Positions 18,898-26,166 of a DNA stretch of 47,359 nucleotides are shown here, one piece after another. The translations under genes were made by a program, and so were the position numbers. The stretch spans positions 1 to 47,359 of the forward strand of contig CAMCUB010000028.1 of assembly GCA_945878845.1 (NCBI GenBank). Reading direction: 5' to 3'. A model generated the notes under the pieces. That model searched no databases, was not told the origin of the DNA, and worked only from the letters and a program-made list of their open reading frames with translations. This DNA comes from Erythrobacter sanguineus. GTDB taxonomy: Bacteria; Pseudomonadota; Alphaproteobacteria; Sphingomonadales; Sphingomonadaceae. Every line of letters starts with the position of its first letter. Position 1 is the stretch's first letter.

Positions 18898-19594
18898 ACA
18901 TGACGATGTTCACCCCGAAACGGGTGTTGTCCTCGGCAAGGAAGCGCTTGTTGCGCCAGTCGTAGTCCCATTCGCAGCCATAGTCCTTGTTGCTGTAGAG
19001 CAAGCCGAGGCGGCCATTGATGGTAATGCCTTTCATGTAATCGTGAATGAGGTCATCGCCCCAGCCGTTCAGCTCGAAGGAGGTCGCAGGCGGGCCCTTG
19101 AACTTGAAGAAGCTCGAATAGACCGGGTGGTCATTGGGCAGCTTCTTCATGGCGTCCGCGCCGAAGATCCGCGCCATCTGCGCCTCGAATGACTTGGCGA
19201 ACAACCCGTCGATATCATGATTGCAATCGTCAACGAAGACGAAGCCGCCATTCCTGACATAGCGTTCGAAATTGCGGCGTTCGGCGTCCGAGAATTCGAC
19301 CGCCTTGTGCCCGGCGAGATAGCAGAACGGGGCTGAAAGCATCGCCGGATCGCTCAGGGCCACCACCCGTTCCTTCGGATCGACGCGCAAGGTTGTGTAA
19401 TCGACCAGCGAGGTGATGAGGTTGGCCGGCATGCGCTGGTCGACGTCCCAGTCGCCCGAATTGTACCTGAGCCGGGTGAACCAGAAATCGTAACCACCAG
19501 CGGCCCGCGGGGCCGCGGCGAGCCGTGCGCCCAGCGCCGTCAACGCACCGCCAGCAGCGAGCCGCAGGAAACGGGCGCGGGTCATGGCAGTCAT
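18881..19594 (-). CDS. DUF4159 domain protein with N-terminal signal
   Basis: 237 residues from the ATG at 19594 (AAGGA eight bases upstream; a GTG at 19600 is also possible). An N-terminal signal with TRARFLRLAAGGALTALGARL ends near residue 30; it has one Arg pair split by Ala, so it is not a clean twin-arginine motif. The DUF4159 domain follows: FWFTRLRYNSGDWDVD, DPAMLSAPFCYLAGHKAVEF and GGFVFVDDCNHDIDG, a fold related to amidotransferases. In many bacteria this domain is the C-terminal part of a BatA protein; here it is a separate exported protein coded upstream of MoxR. This suggests that the partner acts in the periplasm. Function unknown. Confidence 0.85.
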   Translation of the reverse strand: MTAMTRARFLRLAAGGALTALGARLAAAPRAAGGYDFWFTRLRYNSGDWDVDQRMPANLITSLVDYTTLRVDPKERVVALSDPAMLSAPFCYLAGHKAVEFSDAERRNFERYVRNGGFVFVDDCNHDIDGLFAKSFEAQMARIFGADAMKKLPNDHPVYSSFFKFKGPPATSFELNGWGDDLIHDYMKGITINGRLGLLYSNKDYGCEWDYDWRNKRFLAEDNTRFGVNIVMYALSN

Positions 19595-19627
19595 GCTCAC
19601 GATCCTTGCGCCCGCTTGCCCAAATCG

Positions 19628-20959
19628 TCAGACCGCGTCGGACAGCGAGGTGAAGGTGAAGTCCCGGATCTTCATCGGCGGCAGCAACATCGAGCCGCCC
19701 TCGTCCGCCTTCACCCGCACCGCACGGCCCAGCTCTTCGATGTTGTTGAGCATGATCACCGGGCTTTCGTTGAAGCGGAAGTTCTTGATCGGATACTTCA
19801 GCTGGCCATTCTCGATGTAGAACGTGCCGTCACGGGTGAGGCCGGTCAGCAGCACGGTCTGCGGATCGACCATCCGGATATACCAGGTGCGGGTCAGCAG
19901 GATGCCGCGCTCGGTCCCCGCGATCAGTTCGGCGGTCGACTTGGTGCCGCCGTCCATGATCACGTTGCCCCATCCGGCCTTTTCCGGCTTGCCCTGCTTC
20001 TGCGCCCAGTAGCGCGAATATTCGAGGTTCGCGACCTTGCCGTTCTCGATGATGGAGGTCTTCTCGCGCGGGAGGCCTTCGCCGTCCCACGGCAGGGCGG
20101 GCACCAGCGGGTGCCACGGATCGGTGTAGATGTTGACGCGCGGATCGACGATCTGTTCGCCGATCTTGTTGCCGCCGCCCTGCTTGGACAGGAAGCTGCG
20201 TCCTTCATCGGCCGAACGCGCGTCGAAGAAGCCCATCATGAAGCTGATGAGCCCCGCAGCGGCCGCCGGTTCGAGGATGACGGTGTACTTGCCCGGCTCC
20301 AGCGCCTGCGCGTCGACCGATGCGGCTGCCTTGCGCATCGCGATCTGCACTTCCTTGCCCGCGTCGAGCGCCGCCACGTCCTGCACGTTGGCGCCAACCC
20401 AGCCCGAACCGCGCCCGTCCTCGGTGCGAACGGTGCAGGTGAAGTCCGCGCTGGTCGCCTTCTGGTAGCCGAAATTGCCATTGGAATTGGCGAAGGCCGT
20501 GAAGCCCGCGCCGTCTTCGAGGAAACCGGCAGCCACCAGCCCCTTGTCGCGGCACGGCAGGATCGAGGCTTCGGCGATCTTGGCGCGTGCTTCGGGGGTC
20601 AGTGCGGCGGTCGACTCGCTCCAGGTTTCGGTCGGGCGGAAGGTCTGCTTGCCGACTGCTGGCGTGAATTCCGGGTTCTCCGGCGCGAGCTTGGCGAGAT
20701 CCTCCGCGCGGCGGACCACCCGTTCGAGCGAGGCATCGTCGAACTGGTTGATGGTCGCGGTGCCGACCCGCTTGCCGAATGCGACCTGCACGCCCAGCTC
20801 GACATTGGCGACGATCCCCGAGGTTGAGATATCGTTGCGCGCGAACCGCACGTTGCCTTCGGTGCCGCCGCCGATCTGGGCGCTGCACTCGTCAGCGGTG
20901 GAAAAGGCGATGACCTTGTCGAGAATGGCCTTGGCCTGCGCTTCTGTCAGAATGCTCAT
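19628..20959 (-). CDS. TldE/PmbA-like metallopeptidase partner
   Basis: 443-residue member of the TldD/TldE (PmbA) peptidase family, the TldE side. It lacks the HExxxH motif, as TldE proteins do, and has the shared C-terminal barrel blocks (GNVIMDGGTKSTAELIAGTE and LLTGLTRDGTFYIENGQL). TldD/TldE form a heterodimer that cleaves unfolded peptides such as antitoxins and modified-peptide precursors; TldD holds the metal. No signal peptide is seen. The gene begins 22 bases after tldD and is followed 33 bases later by the DUF4159 gene. Its pairing with a Tat-exported TldD raises a localisation puzzle noted below. Confidence 0.9.
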   Translation of the reverse strand: MSILTEAQAKAILDKVIAFSTADECSAQIGGGTEGNVRFARNDISTSGIVANVELGVQVAFGKRVGTATINQFDDASLERVVRRAEDLAKLAPENPEFTPAVGKQTFRPTETWSESTAALTPEARAKIAEASILPCRDKGLVAAGFLEDGAGFTAFANSNGNFGYQKATSADFTCTVRTEDGRGSGWVGANVQDVAALDAGKEVQIAMRKAAASVDAQALEPGKYTVILEPAAAAGLISFMMGFFDARSADEGRSFLSKQGGGNKIGEQIVDPRVNIYTDPWHPLVPALPWDGEGLPREKTSIIENGKVANLEYSRYWAQKQGKPEKAGWGNVIMDGGTKSTAELIAGTERGILLTRTWYIRMVDPQTVLLTGLTRDGTFYIENGQLKYPIKNFRFNESPVIMLNNIEELGRAVRVKADEGGSMLLPPMKIRDFTFTSLSDAV

Positions 20960-20981
20960 GTCTTAAGTCTCCTGCGCGCGC

Positions 20982-22616
20982 TTAACCGAGCGACCGTGCG
21001 GTGCTGATGACGTTGATGCCGTCGAACCGGGTGGTCGACGAACCGTGGCTGACCGCCGAGACCTGGCTCGGCTGGCCCTTGCCGTCGAAGAACGATCCGA
21101 ACATGCGGTAATCGCTCTCGTCGCAGATGGCCGAACACGCGCCCCAGAATTCAGGCGTGCGCATCTGGTAGGCGACGTCCTCGATCATCGGGCCGAGCTT
21201 GCCGCCCTTGATCTCGTAGAACACCGTCCCGCCGAACTGCGCGTTGTAGCGTTGCTGATCGATCGAGAACGACCCGCGCCCGGCGATGTAGATGCCGTTA
21301 TCGACGCCTGCGATCATGTCCTCGGGGCTGAGCTTGTCCTTGCCCGGCGCGAGGCTGACATTCGCCATTCGCTGGAACTGCACCGAGGACCAGCTGTCGG
21401 CATAGCAGCAACCATCGGAGGCGTCCTTGCCGAGGATGTGCGCCTGATCGCGGATCGCCTGATAGTCGACGAGAATGCCGTCCTTGACCAGATCCCAGCG
21501 CTTGGTCTTCACGCCTTCGTCGTCATAGCCGACCGCGCCCAGCGATCCGGGCTGGGTCTTGTCCGCGAACAGGTTGACGATCTCGCTGCCGTATTTGAAC
21601 TTCGCATCGCGCTTGTCGATGGTTGCGAAGCTGGTGCCGGCGTAGTTCGCTTCGTAGCCCAGCACGCGGTCAAGCTCGAGCGGGTGGCCGACGCTTTCGT
21701 GGATCGTGAGGCCGAGGTGGTTGGGATCGAGCACGAGGTCGTACTTGCCCGGCTTCACCGAAGGCGCCTTCAGCTTGGCCTGCGCGTCCTTCGCGGCGGC
21801 GATCGCGTCCTCCTTCATGTCGTAGGACTTGCCATAGGTGGTCAGTCCGTTCGACAGGACGAACTTGTCCTCGCTCCGACCGTCCATGTACTCGTAGCCC
21901 AGCCCCATCGGCGCCGAGAGCCCTTCGCGCGAGCGGAACTTGCCGGTGCTGCTGTCGACCGCGGTGACGGTAAAGGGCGCCCAGATACGGTGCACGTCCT
22001 GATCGATGTAGGACCCGTCGGTCGAAGCGAAATACTTCTGCTCGTTGACGAGGAACAGCAGCGAATTGACGAAATTGGCGCCTGCGCCGAGCGCTGCGTC
22101 GTTGACGCTCATCAGCAGGTCGACCTTTTCGGCGACCGGCACTTCCATCGCGTTCTTCTGGATCGGGGTGCGCCAGCTGACCTCGCCCACGCCCGGAGTC
22201 GGGGCGAGCTTGACCGGCTGGGCGTTAATACGGGCATTGGCCTTGGCCATCGCGGTGGCCTGACGGGCAGCTTCGGCGACCGCATCCTCGGTCATGGTGC
22301 CGGTGGCGGCAAAGCCCCACGAACCATCGGCGATCACGCGCACGCCGGTGCCGGACGATTCCGTGTTGACGATGTTTTCGACATTGCGGTCGCGGGTGAT
22401 GACGAACTGGCGCAGGTAGCGCCCGACGCGGACGTCGCAATAGCTCGCCCCTGCCGCGGTCGCCGCAGCTAGCGCCGTATCAGCGAGCCGCTTCTTGACC
22501 GCGATGTCGATCGCGTCTTGCAGCTGATCGGCGGCAATCGCCTTGCCGAAGAAGGATGGCGTCAGCGTCGCGCCGGCGAACAGCGAACTCAGCGCCAGAA
22601 AATCCCTTCGATCCAT
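20982..22616 (-). CDS. tldD: TldD-like metallopeptidase with a twin-arginine signal
   Basis: 544 residues from the ATG at 22616, which has GGGGAG seven bases upstream. The zinc site HESVGH (about residues 306-311, the HExxxH motif of TldD) is intact. The rest of the family core is there: GLTIHESVGHPLELDRVLGY, TGKFRSREG and GGTVFYEIKGG. Unlike E. coli TldD, it begins MDRRDFLALSSLFAGATLTP, a twin-arginine signal (RRDFLAL) followed by a hydrophobic stretch and an Ala-x-Ala cut site near residue 30. This means that it may fold in the cytoplasm with its metal and be exported. First gene of an eight-gene minus-strand run to 11885. Confidence 0.9.
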   Translation of the reverse strand: MDRRDFLALSSLFAGATLTPSFFGKAIAADQLQDAIDIAVKKRLADTALAAATAAGASYCDVRVGRYLRQFVITRDRNVENIVNTESSGTGVRVIADGSWGFAATGTMTEDAVAEAARQATAMAKANARINAQPVKLAPTPGVGEVSWRTPIQKNAMEVPVAEKVDLLMSVNDAALGAGANFVNSLLFLVNEQKYFASTDGSYIDQDVHRIWAPFTVTAVDSSTGKFRSREGLSAPMGLGYEYMDGRSEDKFVLSNGLTTYGKSYDMKEDAIAAAKDAQAKLKAPSVKPGKYDLVLDPNHLGLTIHESVGHPLELDRVLGYEANYAGTSFATIDKRDAKFKYGSEIVNLFADKTQPGSLGAVGYDDEGVKTKRWDLVKDGILVDYQAIRDQAHILGKDASDGCCYADSWSSVQFQRMANVSLAPGKDKLSPEDMIAGVDNGIYIAGRGSFSIDQQRYNAQFGGTVFYEIKGGKLGPMIEDVAYQMRTPEFWGACSAICDESDYRMFGSFFDGKGQPSQVSAVSHGSSTTRFDGINVISTARSLG

Positions 22617-22853
22617 TTCTATGCTCCCCAACGGGCCGCTCAGGTCTTCGGGTCATCCGAAGGCGCTTCAGCCGCTAATGTGCCACGGGTATCGGGCCCG
22701 GTCCGGGCCTGTCGTCAGTCTGTTCCCCCGCAGCCTCGTTGATAGCAAGCAGGTGAAGCATCTCGCGATGCAGCCGACGAACCGTGGCACTTTATCGACG
22801 AAGGGGCAACGAAGCAGGACCGCCAGCGTGATCGAGGCGCGTCACGCGAAGGG
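22617..22853. other. Leader of the tldD operon with stem-loops
   Basis: About 240 bases after the arsR-like gene and before tldD. CTTCGG and CCGAAG form a hairpin with a five-base loop (22646-22662) in the tldD leader, and GGCCCG-GTC-CGGGCC (22695-22709) is a short GC hairpin. Neither has a T run. The region probably holds the tldD promoter, but no clear -35/-10 pair was seen. No gene is supported. Confidence 0.4.
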
Positions 22854-23201
22854 TCAGAACATCCGGGCGAAATTTGCGACCCCCGGGGCAGGCGTTTCGG
22901 TGGGGGCCGACCGGTTCGGGGAGGCATGCGCACCCGGCACAAGCGCAGCGATTTCCGCAAGCATCGCGCCGATCTGCTCGTCGGCGAGCGCGTAGTACAC
23001 CAGCTTGGCTTCCTTGCGGGTCTCGACCAGTCCCGCCTTGCGCAGCACGCCCAGCTGTTGCGAAAGGCCGGGCTGGCTGATGCCGGTCGCCGCCTCGATC
23101 TCGCCGACATTGCGTTCGCCCGCGATCAGCGCGGTGAGGATGCGCCAGCGCAGCGAGTGAGCGAGCGCCTTGAGCGCCTCGATCAGATCATCCTCGCGCA
23201 T
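22854..23201 (-). CDS. ArsR/SmtB-type transcriptional repressor
   Basis: 115-residue winged-helix regulator. The recognition region reads VGEIEAATGISQPGLSQQLG followed by VLRKAGLVETRKEAKLVYYAL, which is close to the BigR/SqrR group that represses sulfide and persulfide genes. BigR and SqrR sense persulfide through a Cys pair, one in the segment before the HTH and one near the C terminus. This protein has no Cys at all; the aligned first site reads RILTALIAGE. The start overlaps the peroxiredoxin stop by one base (TGATG), so both are co-translated. It is the likely repressor of the divergent operon at 23926. Confidence 0.85.
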   Translation of the reverse strand: MREDDLIEALKALAHSLRWRILTALIAGERNVGEIEAATGISQPGLSQQLGVLRKAGLVETRKEAKLVYYALADEQIGAMLAEIAALVPGAHASPNRSAPTETPAPGVANFARMF

Positions 23202-23851
23202 CAGCTCTCCTCTCCTGCATCGCGCAGGAACCAGCTTGTTGCCTCTTCGGCGCCGAAGACGTCGTCCAGATCCTGGGTCGGCGGCTTCATCAGCGCCTCG
23301 CCCGGCTGCCAGTTGGCCGGGGCCAGCCCGCCTTTGGCGTCGATCGCCTGCAGACCATCAACGATGCGCAGCATCTCGGGGATCGAGCGGCCGAGGTTCG
23401 CTGGATAGCAGGTCATCGCCCGGATCACGCCCTTGGGGTCGATGAAGAAGGTGGTGCGCACGGTGGCGCTGTCGCTGTCCTGCGCCGAGACCATCCCGAA
23501 GGCGCGGCCGATCACTAGCGTAGGGTCTTCGACAATGGGAAAGCGCACTTCCGTGCCGAAGCGGTCGCGGATCATGCGCAGCCAGGCAAAGTGCGAGAAC
23601 AGGCTGTCGACCGAGAGCGCCATCAACGCACAGTCGCGCGCCTCGAACGCGGCCGCCTCGCGGGCGAGAGCCACGAATTCGGTGGTGCAGACCGGCGTGA
23701 AATCGGCGGGGTGCGAGAACAGGACAAGCCAGCGGCCGCGGAAGGCGGAAAGCCGGATCGGGCCGACCGTGCTGCGGGCTTCGAAATCGGGCGCAAAATC
23801 GCCGATGCGCAGGCCTGCACAGGGTGGGGCGCTGGGGTTTAGCTGATTCAT
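23201..23851 (-). CDS. 1-Cys peroxiredoxin (Prx6/AhpC-TSA type)
   Basis: 216-residue thiol peroxidase. The peroxidatic Cys is Cys55 in HPADFTPVCTTEF, with the supporting Thr and the distal Arg in the RSIPEMLRIVDGLQ region. Other Cys residues are at positions 11, in RDCALM and in MTCYPAN, and none has the position of a standard resolving Cys, so a 1-Cys mechanism is likely. The dimer-type C-terminal domain (GLAPANWQPGEALMKPP) is present, as in Prx6-type enzymes. It reduces peroxides and possibly persulfide-derived oxidants in the cytoplasm. It is the first gene of the minus arm at the sulfide locus, divergent from the persulfide dioxygenase operon. Confidence 0.9.
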   Translation of the reverse strand: MNQLNPSAPPCAGLRIGDFAPDFEARSTVGPIRLSAFRGRWLVLFSHPADFTPVCTTEFVALAREAAAFEARDCALMALSVDSLFSHFAWLRMIRDRFGTEVRFPIVEDPTLVIGRAFGMVSAQDSDSATVRTTFFIDPKGVIRAMTCYPANLGRSIPEMLRIVDGLQAIDAKGGLAPANWQPGEALMKPPTQDLDDVFGAEEATSWFLRDAGEES

Positions 23852-23866
23852 GTTGTCCTCATATCA

Positions 23867-23896
23867 CTTGACATCGCGATTGCAAGACATATACAC
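23867..23896 (+). promoter_or_regulatory. Promoter and operator of the sulfide oxidation operon
   Basis: A consensus -35 box TTGACA (23868-23873), 16 bases of spacer and TATACA (23890-23895) form a promoter for the gene at 23926. CTTGACATCGCGATTGCAAG (23867-23886) is a 20-base imperfect palindrome (16 of 20 positions match) that covers the -35 box and the spacer. It is well placed to be the operator of the ArsR-type repressor coded 0.7 kb away on the other arm, and could affect both directions because the peroxiredoxin start is at 23851. Confidence 0.6.
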
Positions 23897-23925
23897 GATT
23901 TATGAAATTGAGATGGAGAAATGCC

Positions 23926-24858
23926 ATGACTCAGGTTGATATGGTGCTTCACGCGGCGACCGATCAGGTCTTGCGGGCTGCTTCGGACGCTGCGCTGCGC
24001 CCCGGAATCGCGAGCTTTTTCGACCCCGCCACCTACACCGTCACCTACGTGGTCCACGACCCAGCGACGATGGAGGCGGCAATCGTCGACTCGGTCTTGG
24101 ACTTCGATCCCAATTCCGGACGAACGTCGACGCTCTCGGCCGACAAGGTGATTGACTATGTCATTTCACATAATTTGAAAGTGATTTGGCTTCTGGAAAC
24201 CCATGCCCACGCCGATCACTTCTCGGCCGCGCCCTATCTGCAAGAGAAGCTGGGCGGGAAGATCGCGATCGGCGCGGATATCGTCACGGTCCAGACCGTG
24301 TTCGGCAAGCTGTTCAACGCCGGCACCGAATTCGCGCGTGACGGATCGCAGTTCGATGTGCTGTTCAAGGACGGCGACACTTTCACCATCGGCACCCTTC
24401 CGGTCACGGTGATGCATGTGCCCGGCCATACCCCGGCCTGCATCGCCTATGTCGTGGGCGAGGCGGTGTTCGTGGGCGATACGATGTTCATGCCCGACTA
24501 CGGGACCGCCCGCGCCGATTTCCCCGGCGGGGACGCACGCACCCTGTTCCGCTCGCTGCGCCGCATCCTTGCGCTGCCGCCCGAAACCCGGCTGTTCATG
24601 TGTCACGACTATCTGCCCAAGGGCCGCAGCGAATATGTGTGGGAGACCACCGTCGCGGCCGAGCGCGAGGGCAATGTCCACGCCCATGACGGCATCACCG
24701 AGGACGCGTTCGTCGCCATGCGCGAGGCGCGCGATGCGACGCTCGACATGCCGCGCCTGATCCTGCCCTCGGTTCAGGTCAACATGCGCGCCGGCCATCT
24801 GCCGCCCCCGGACGAGAATGGCGTCACCTACCTCAAGATCCCGGTCAACGCCGTATGA
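23926..24858 (+). CDS. Persulfide dioxygenase-like metallo-beta-lactamase protein
   Basis: 310 residues from the ATG at 23926, which has GGAGA six bases upstream; the ATG at 23902 lies at the predicted transcript start and is not used. The MBL iron site is THAHADH (His93, His95, Asp97, His98), with further ligands in HVPGHTPACIAY, VFVGDTMFMPDYGTARADF and LFMCHDY. This is the ETHE1/BLH persulfide dioxygenase group, which oxidises glutathione persulfide to sulfite with O2. It is the first gene of a run that ends with a sulfide:quinone oxidoreductase and an anion transporter. No rhodanese domain is fused, unlike in some Blh proteins. Confidence 0.9.
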   Translation: MTQVDMVLHAATDQVLRAASDAALRPGIASFFDPATYTVTYVVHDPATMEAAIVDSVLDFDPNSGRTSTLSADKVIDYVISHNLKVIWLLETHAHADHFSAAPYLQEKLGGKIAIGADIVTVQTVFGKLFNAGTEFARDGSQFDVLFKDGDTFTIGTLPVTVMHVPGHTPACIAYVVGEAVFVGDTMFMPDYGTARADFPGGDARTLFRSLRRILALPPETRLFMCHDYLPKGRSEYVWETTVAAEREGNVHAHDGITEDAFVAMREARDATLDMPRLILPSVQVNMRAGHLPPPDENGVTYLKIPVNAV

Positions 24859-25304
24859 GCCTGGCGGGATTTCCTGATGCGGCTCCGCTCGCAGGTCTTG
24901 CGGGCGGGGTGCTGATCGGCCTTGCTGCGGCGCTGATGCTGCTCGGGGCAGGGCGGATCGCCGGGGTGTCGGGCATCGCCGCCCGCGCCTTCGGGCTGGC
25001 AGACAGCTCGCTGCCGCGCGTTGGTGCATGGGCGTTCGTGATCGGCCTGCCGATCGGCGCGCTGTTCGTAACGAGCCTGACCGAAGCATCGACGCCCGGC
25101 TTTGCCGCCCCGGTTACGCTCGCGATTGCAGGCCTGATCGTCGGGATCGGCACCCGTCTCGGCTCTGGCTGCACCAGCGGACACGGGGTGTGCGGGATGA
25201 GCCGTCTGTCGCAGCGCTCGCTTGTCGCCACCGCCACCTTCATGGTCACAGGTTTTGCCACCGTCGCGGCGATGAATGCGTTCGGGATCGGGGTGTTGCC
25301 ATGA
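24855..25304 (+). CDS. YeeE/YedE-type sulfur transport half (first)
   Basis: 149-residue membrane protein with four hydrophobic segments. It carries the YeeE/YedE signature GCTSGHGVCGMSRLS, with the two Cys that act in thiosulfate or persulfide passage in this family. The family also occurs as full-length fusions; here it is split into two half genes. The ATG overlaps the preceding stop (ATGA). Likely moves thiosulfate or another reduced sulfur compound across the inner membrane. Confidence 0.9.
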   Translation: MSLAGFPDAAPLAGLAGGVLIGLAAALMLLGAGRIAGVSGIAARAFGLADSSLPRVGAWAFVIGLPIGALFVTSLTEASTPGFAAPVTLAIAGLIVGIGTRLGSGCTSGHGVCGMSRLSQRSLVATATFMVTGFATVAAMNAFGIGVLP

Positions 25305-25708
25305 TCCGCGAAACGCTTGTTCCGCTCGCTGCGGGCACGATTTTCGGCGCGGGGCTGACAATCGGCGGGATGACCGATCCGGCGCGGGTGCGCGGGTTCC
25401 TCGATCTGTTCGGGGCCTGGGATCCGACACTCGCTTTCGTCATGGGCGGGGCAGTGCTGGTGATGGCGGCGGCGTGGGTGATCCAGCGCAAGATGATCCG
25501 ACCGGCCTTCTCCGACACTTTTGCGCTCCCTGACCGCAACGATCTGACCCCGCGCCTGATCGGCGGATCGGCGCTGTTCGGGATTGGCTGGGGGATCGCC
25601 GGCCTGTGCCCCGGTCCTGGCTTTGCCGCCCTGGCGATTGCTCCCGCATCGGCGGCGATCTTTGTCGCGGCGATGCTCGCTGGAATGCTCGCGGTGCGGC
25701 TGATGTAA
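25301..25708 (+). CDS. YeeE/YedE-type sulfur transport half (second)
   Basis: 135 residues with four hydrophobic segments; family motif GGMTDPARVRGFLDL near residue 23 and WGIAGLCPGPGFAAL with the conserved Cys. The ATG overlaps the stop of the first half (ATGA), so both halves are made together and should form one transport unit. This pair is common in bigR-like loci, where the two genes follow a persulfide dioxygenase. Confidence 0.9.
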   Translation: MIRETLVPLAAGTIFGAGLTIGGMTDPARVRGFLDLFGAWDPTLAFVMGGAVLVMAAAWVIQRKMIRPAFSDTFALPDRNDLTPRLIGGSALFGIGWGIAGLCPGPGFAALAIAPASAAIFVAAMLAGMLAVRLM

Positions 25709-25716
25709 GGACACGG

Positions 25717-26139
25717 ATGATGGAACTCAAAGTGATCGACGATACGCTTGCGGTCGCTGCGCAAATGCAGCCCGGGGAGCTCGGGCCGCTGGCCGGACAA
25801 GGCTTTGCCGCCGTGATCTGCAACCGCCCCGATGGCGAGGAGCCGGGCCAGCCCCCGCTCGATGCCATGCGCACAGCGGCGCAGGAGGCAGGCCTTGCCT
25901 TCCACCACATTCCGGTCGCTGGCGGCACTTTTCCGCCCGCGGCCGTCGCGGCATTCGGCGCGATCCGGCGCGGCACGCAGGGCAAGGTGCTCGCCTATTG
26001 CCGCAGCGGCACGCTCGCCGCGACGCTCGATGCGCTCGCCAACGTGCACGGCCTGAGCGTCGCGGAGCGGCTCAGCCGCGCCAAGGCTGCCGGATATGAC
26101 CTGTCGGCACTCGCCGAACAGATGGAGGCCTGCGGCTAG
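25717..26139 (+). CDS. DUF442/BLH-type phosphatase-like protein
   Basis: 140-residue protein of the TIGR01244/DUF442 group, a dual-specificity-phosphatase-like fold found in sulfide loci or fused to persulfide dioxygenases. Family blocks are GFAAVICNRPDGEEPGQPP, HHIPVAGGTFPP and the active loop KVLAYCRSGTLAATL. Cys95 is present, but the Arg expected soon after (CRSGTR in most relatives) is Leu100 here, so phosphate binding may be lost. AAGGA lies five bases before the chosen ATG at 25717; the ATG at 25720 is also possible. It sits between the YeeE pair and the sulfide:quinone oxidoreductase. Confidence 0.85.
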   Translation: MMELKVIDDTLAVAAQMQPGELGPLAGQGFAAVICNRPDGEEPGQPPLDAMRTAAQEAGLAFHHIPVAGGTFPPAAVAAFGAIRRGTQGKVLAYCRSGTLAATLDALANVHGLSVAERLSRAKAAGYDLSALAEQMEACG

Positions 26140-26166
26140 AGCTGCGCGCTTAGGGAGGGAGAGGAC

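Noticed and set aside
21045..22472. Long plus-strand frame opposite tldD
   Set aside because: tldD is supported by its zinc motif and signal; the antisense frame shows no family.
22695..22709. GC hairpin as terminator of the arsR-peroxiredoxin transcript
   Set aside because: Short three-base loop, no T run, and about 145 bases after the gene end.
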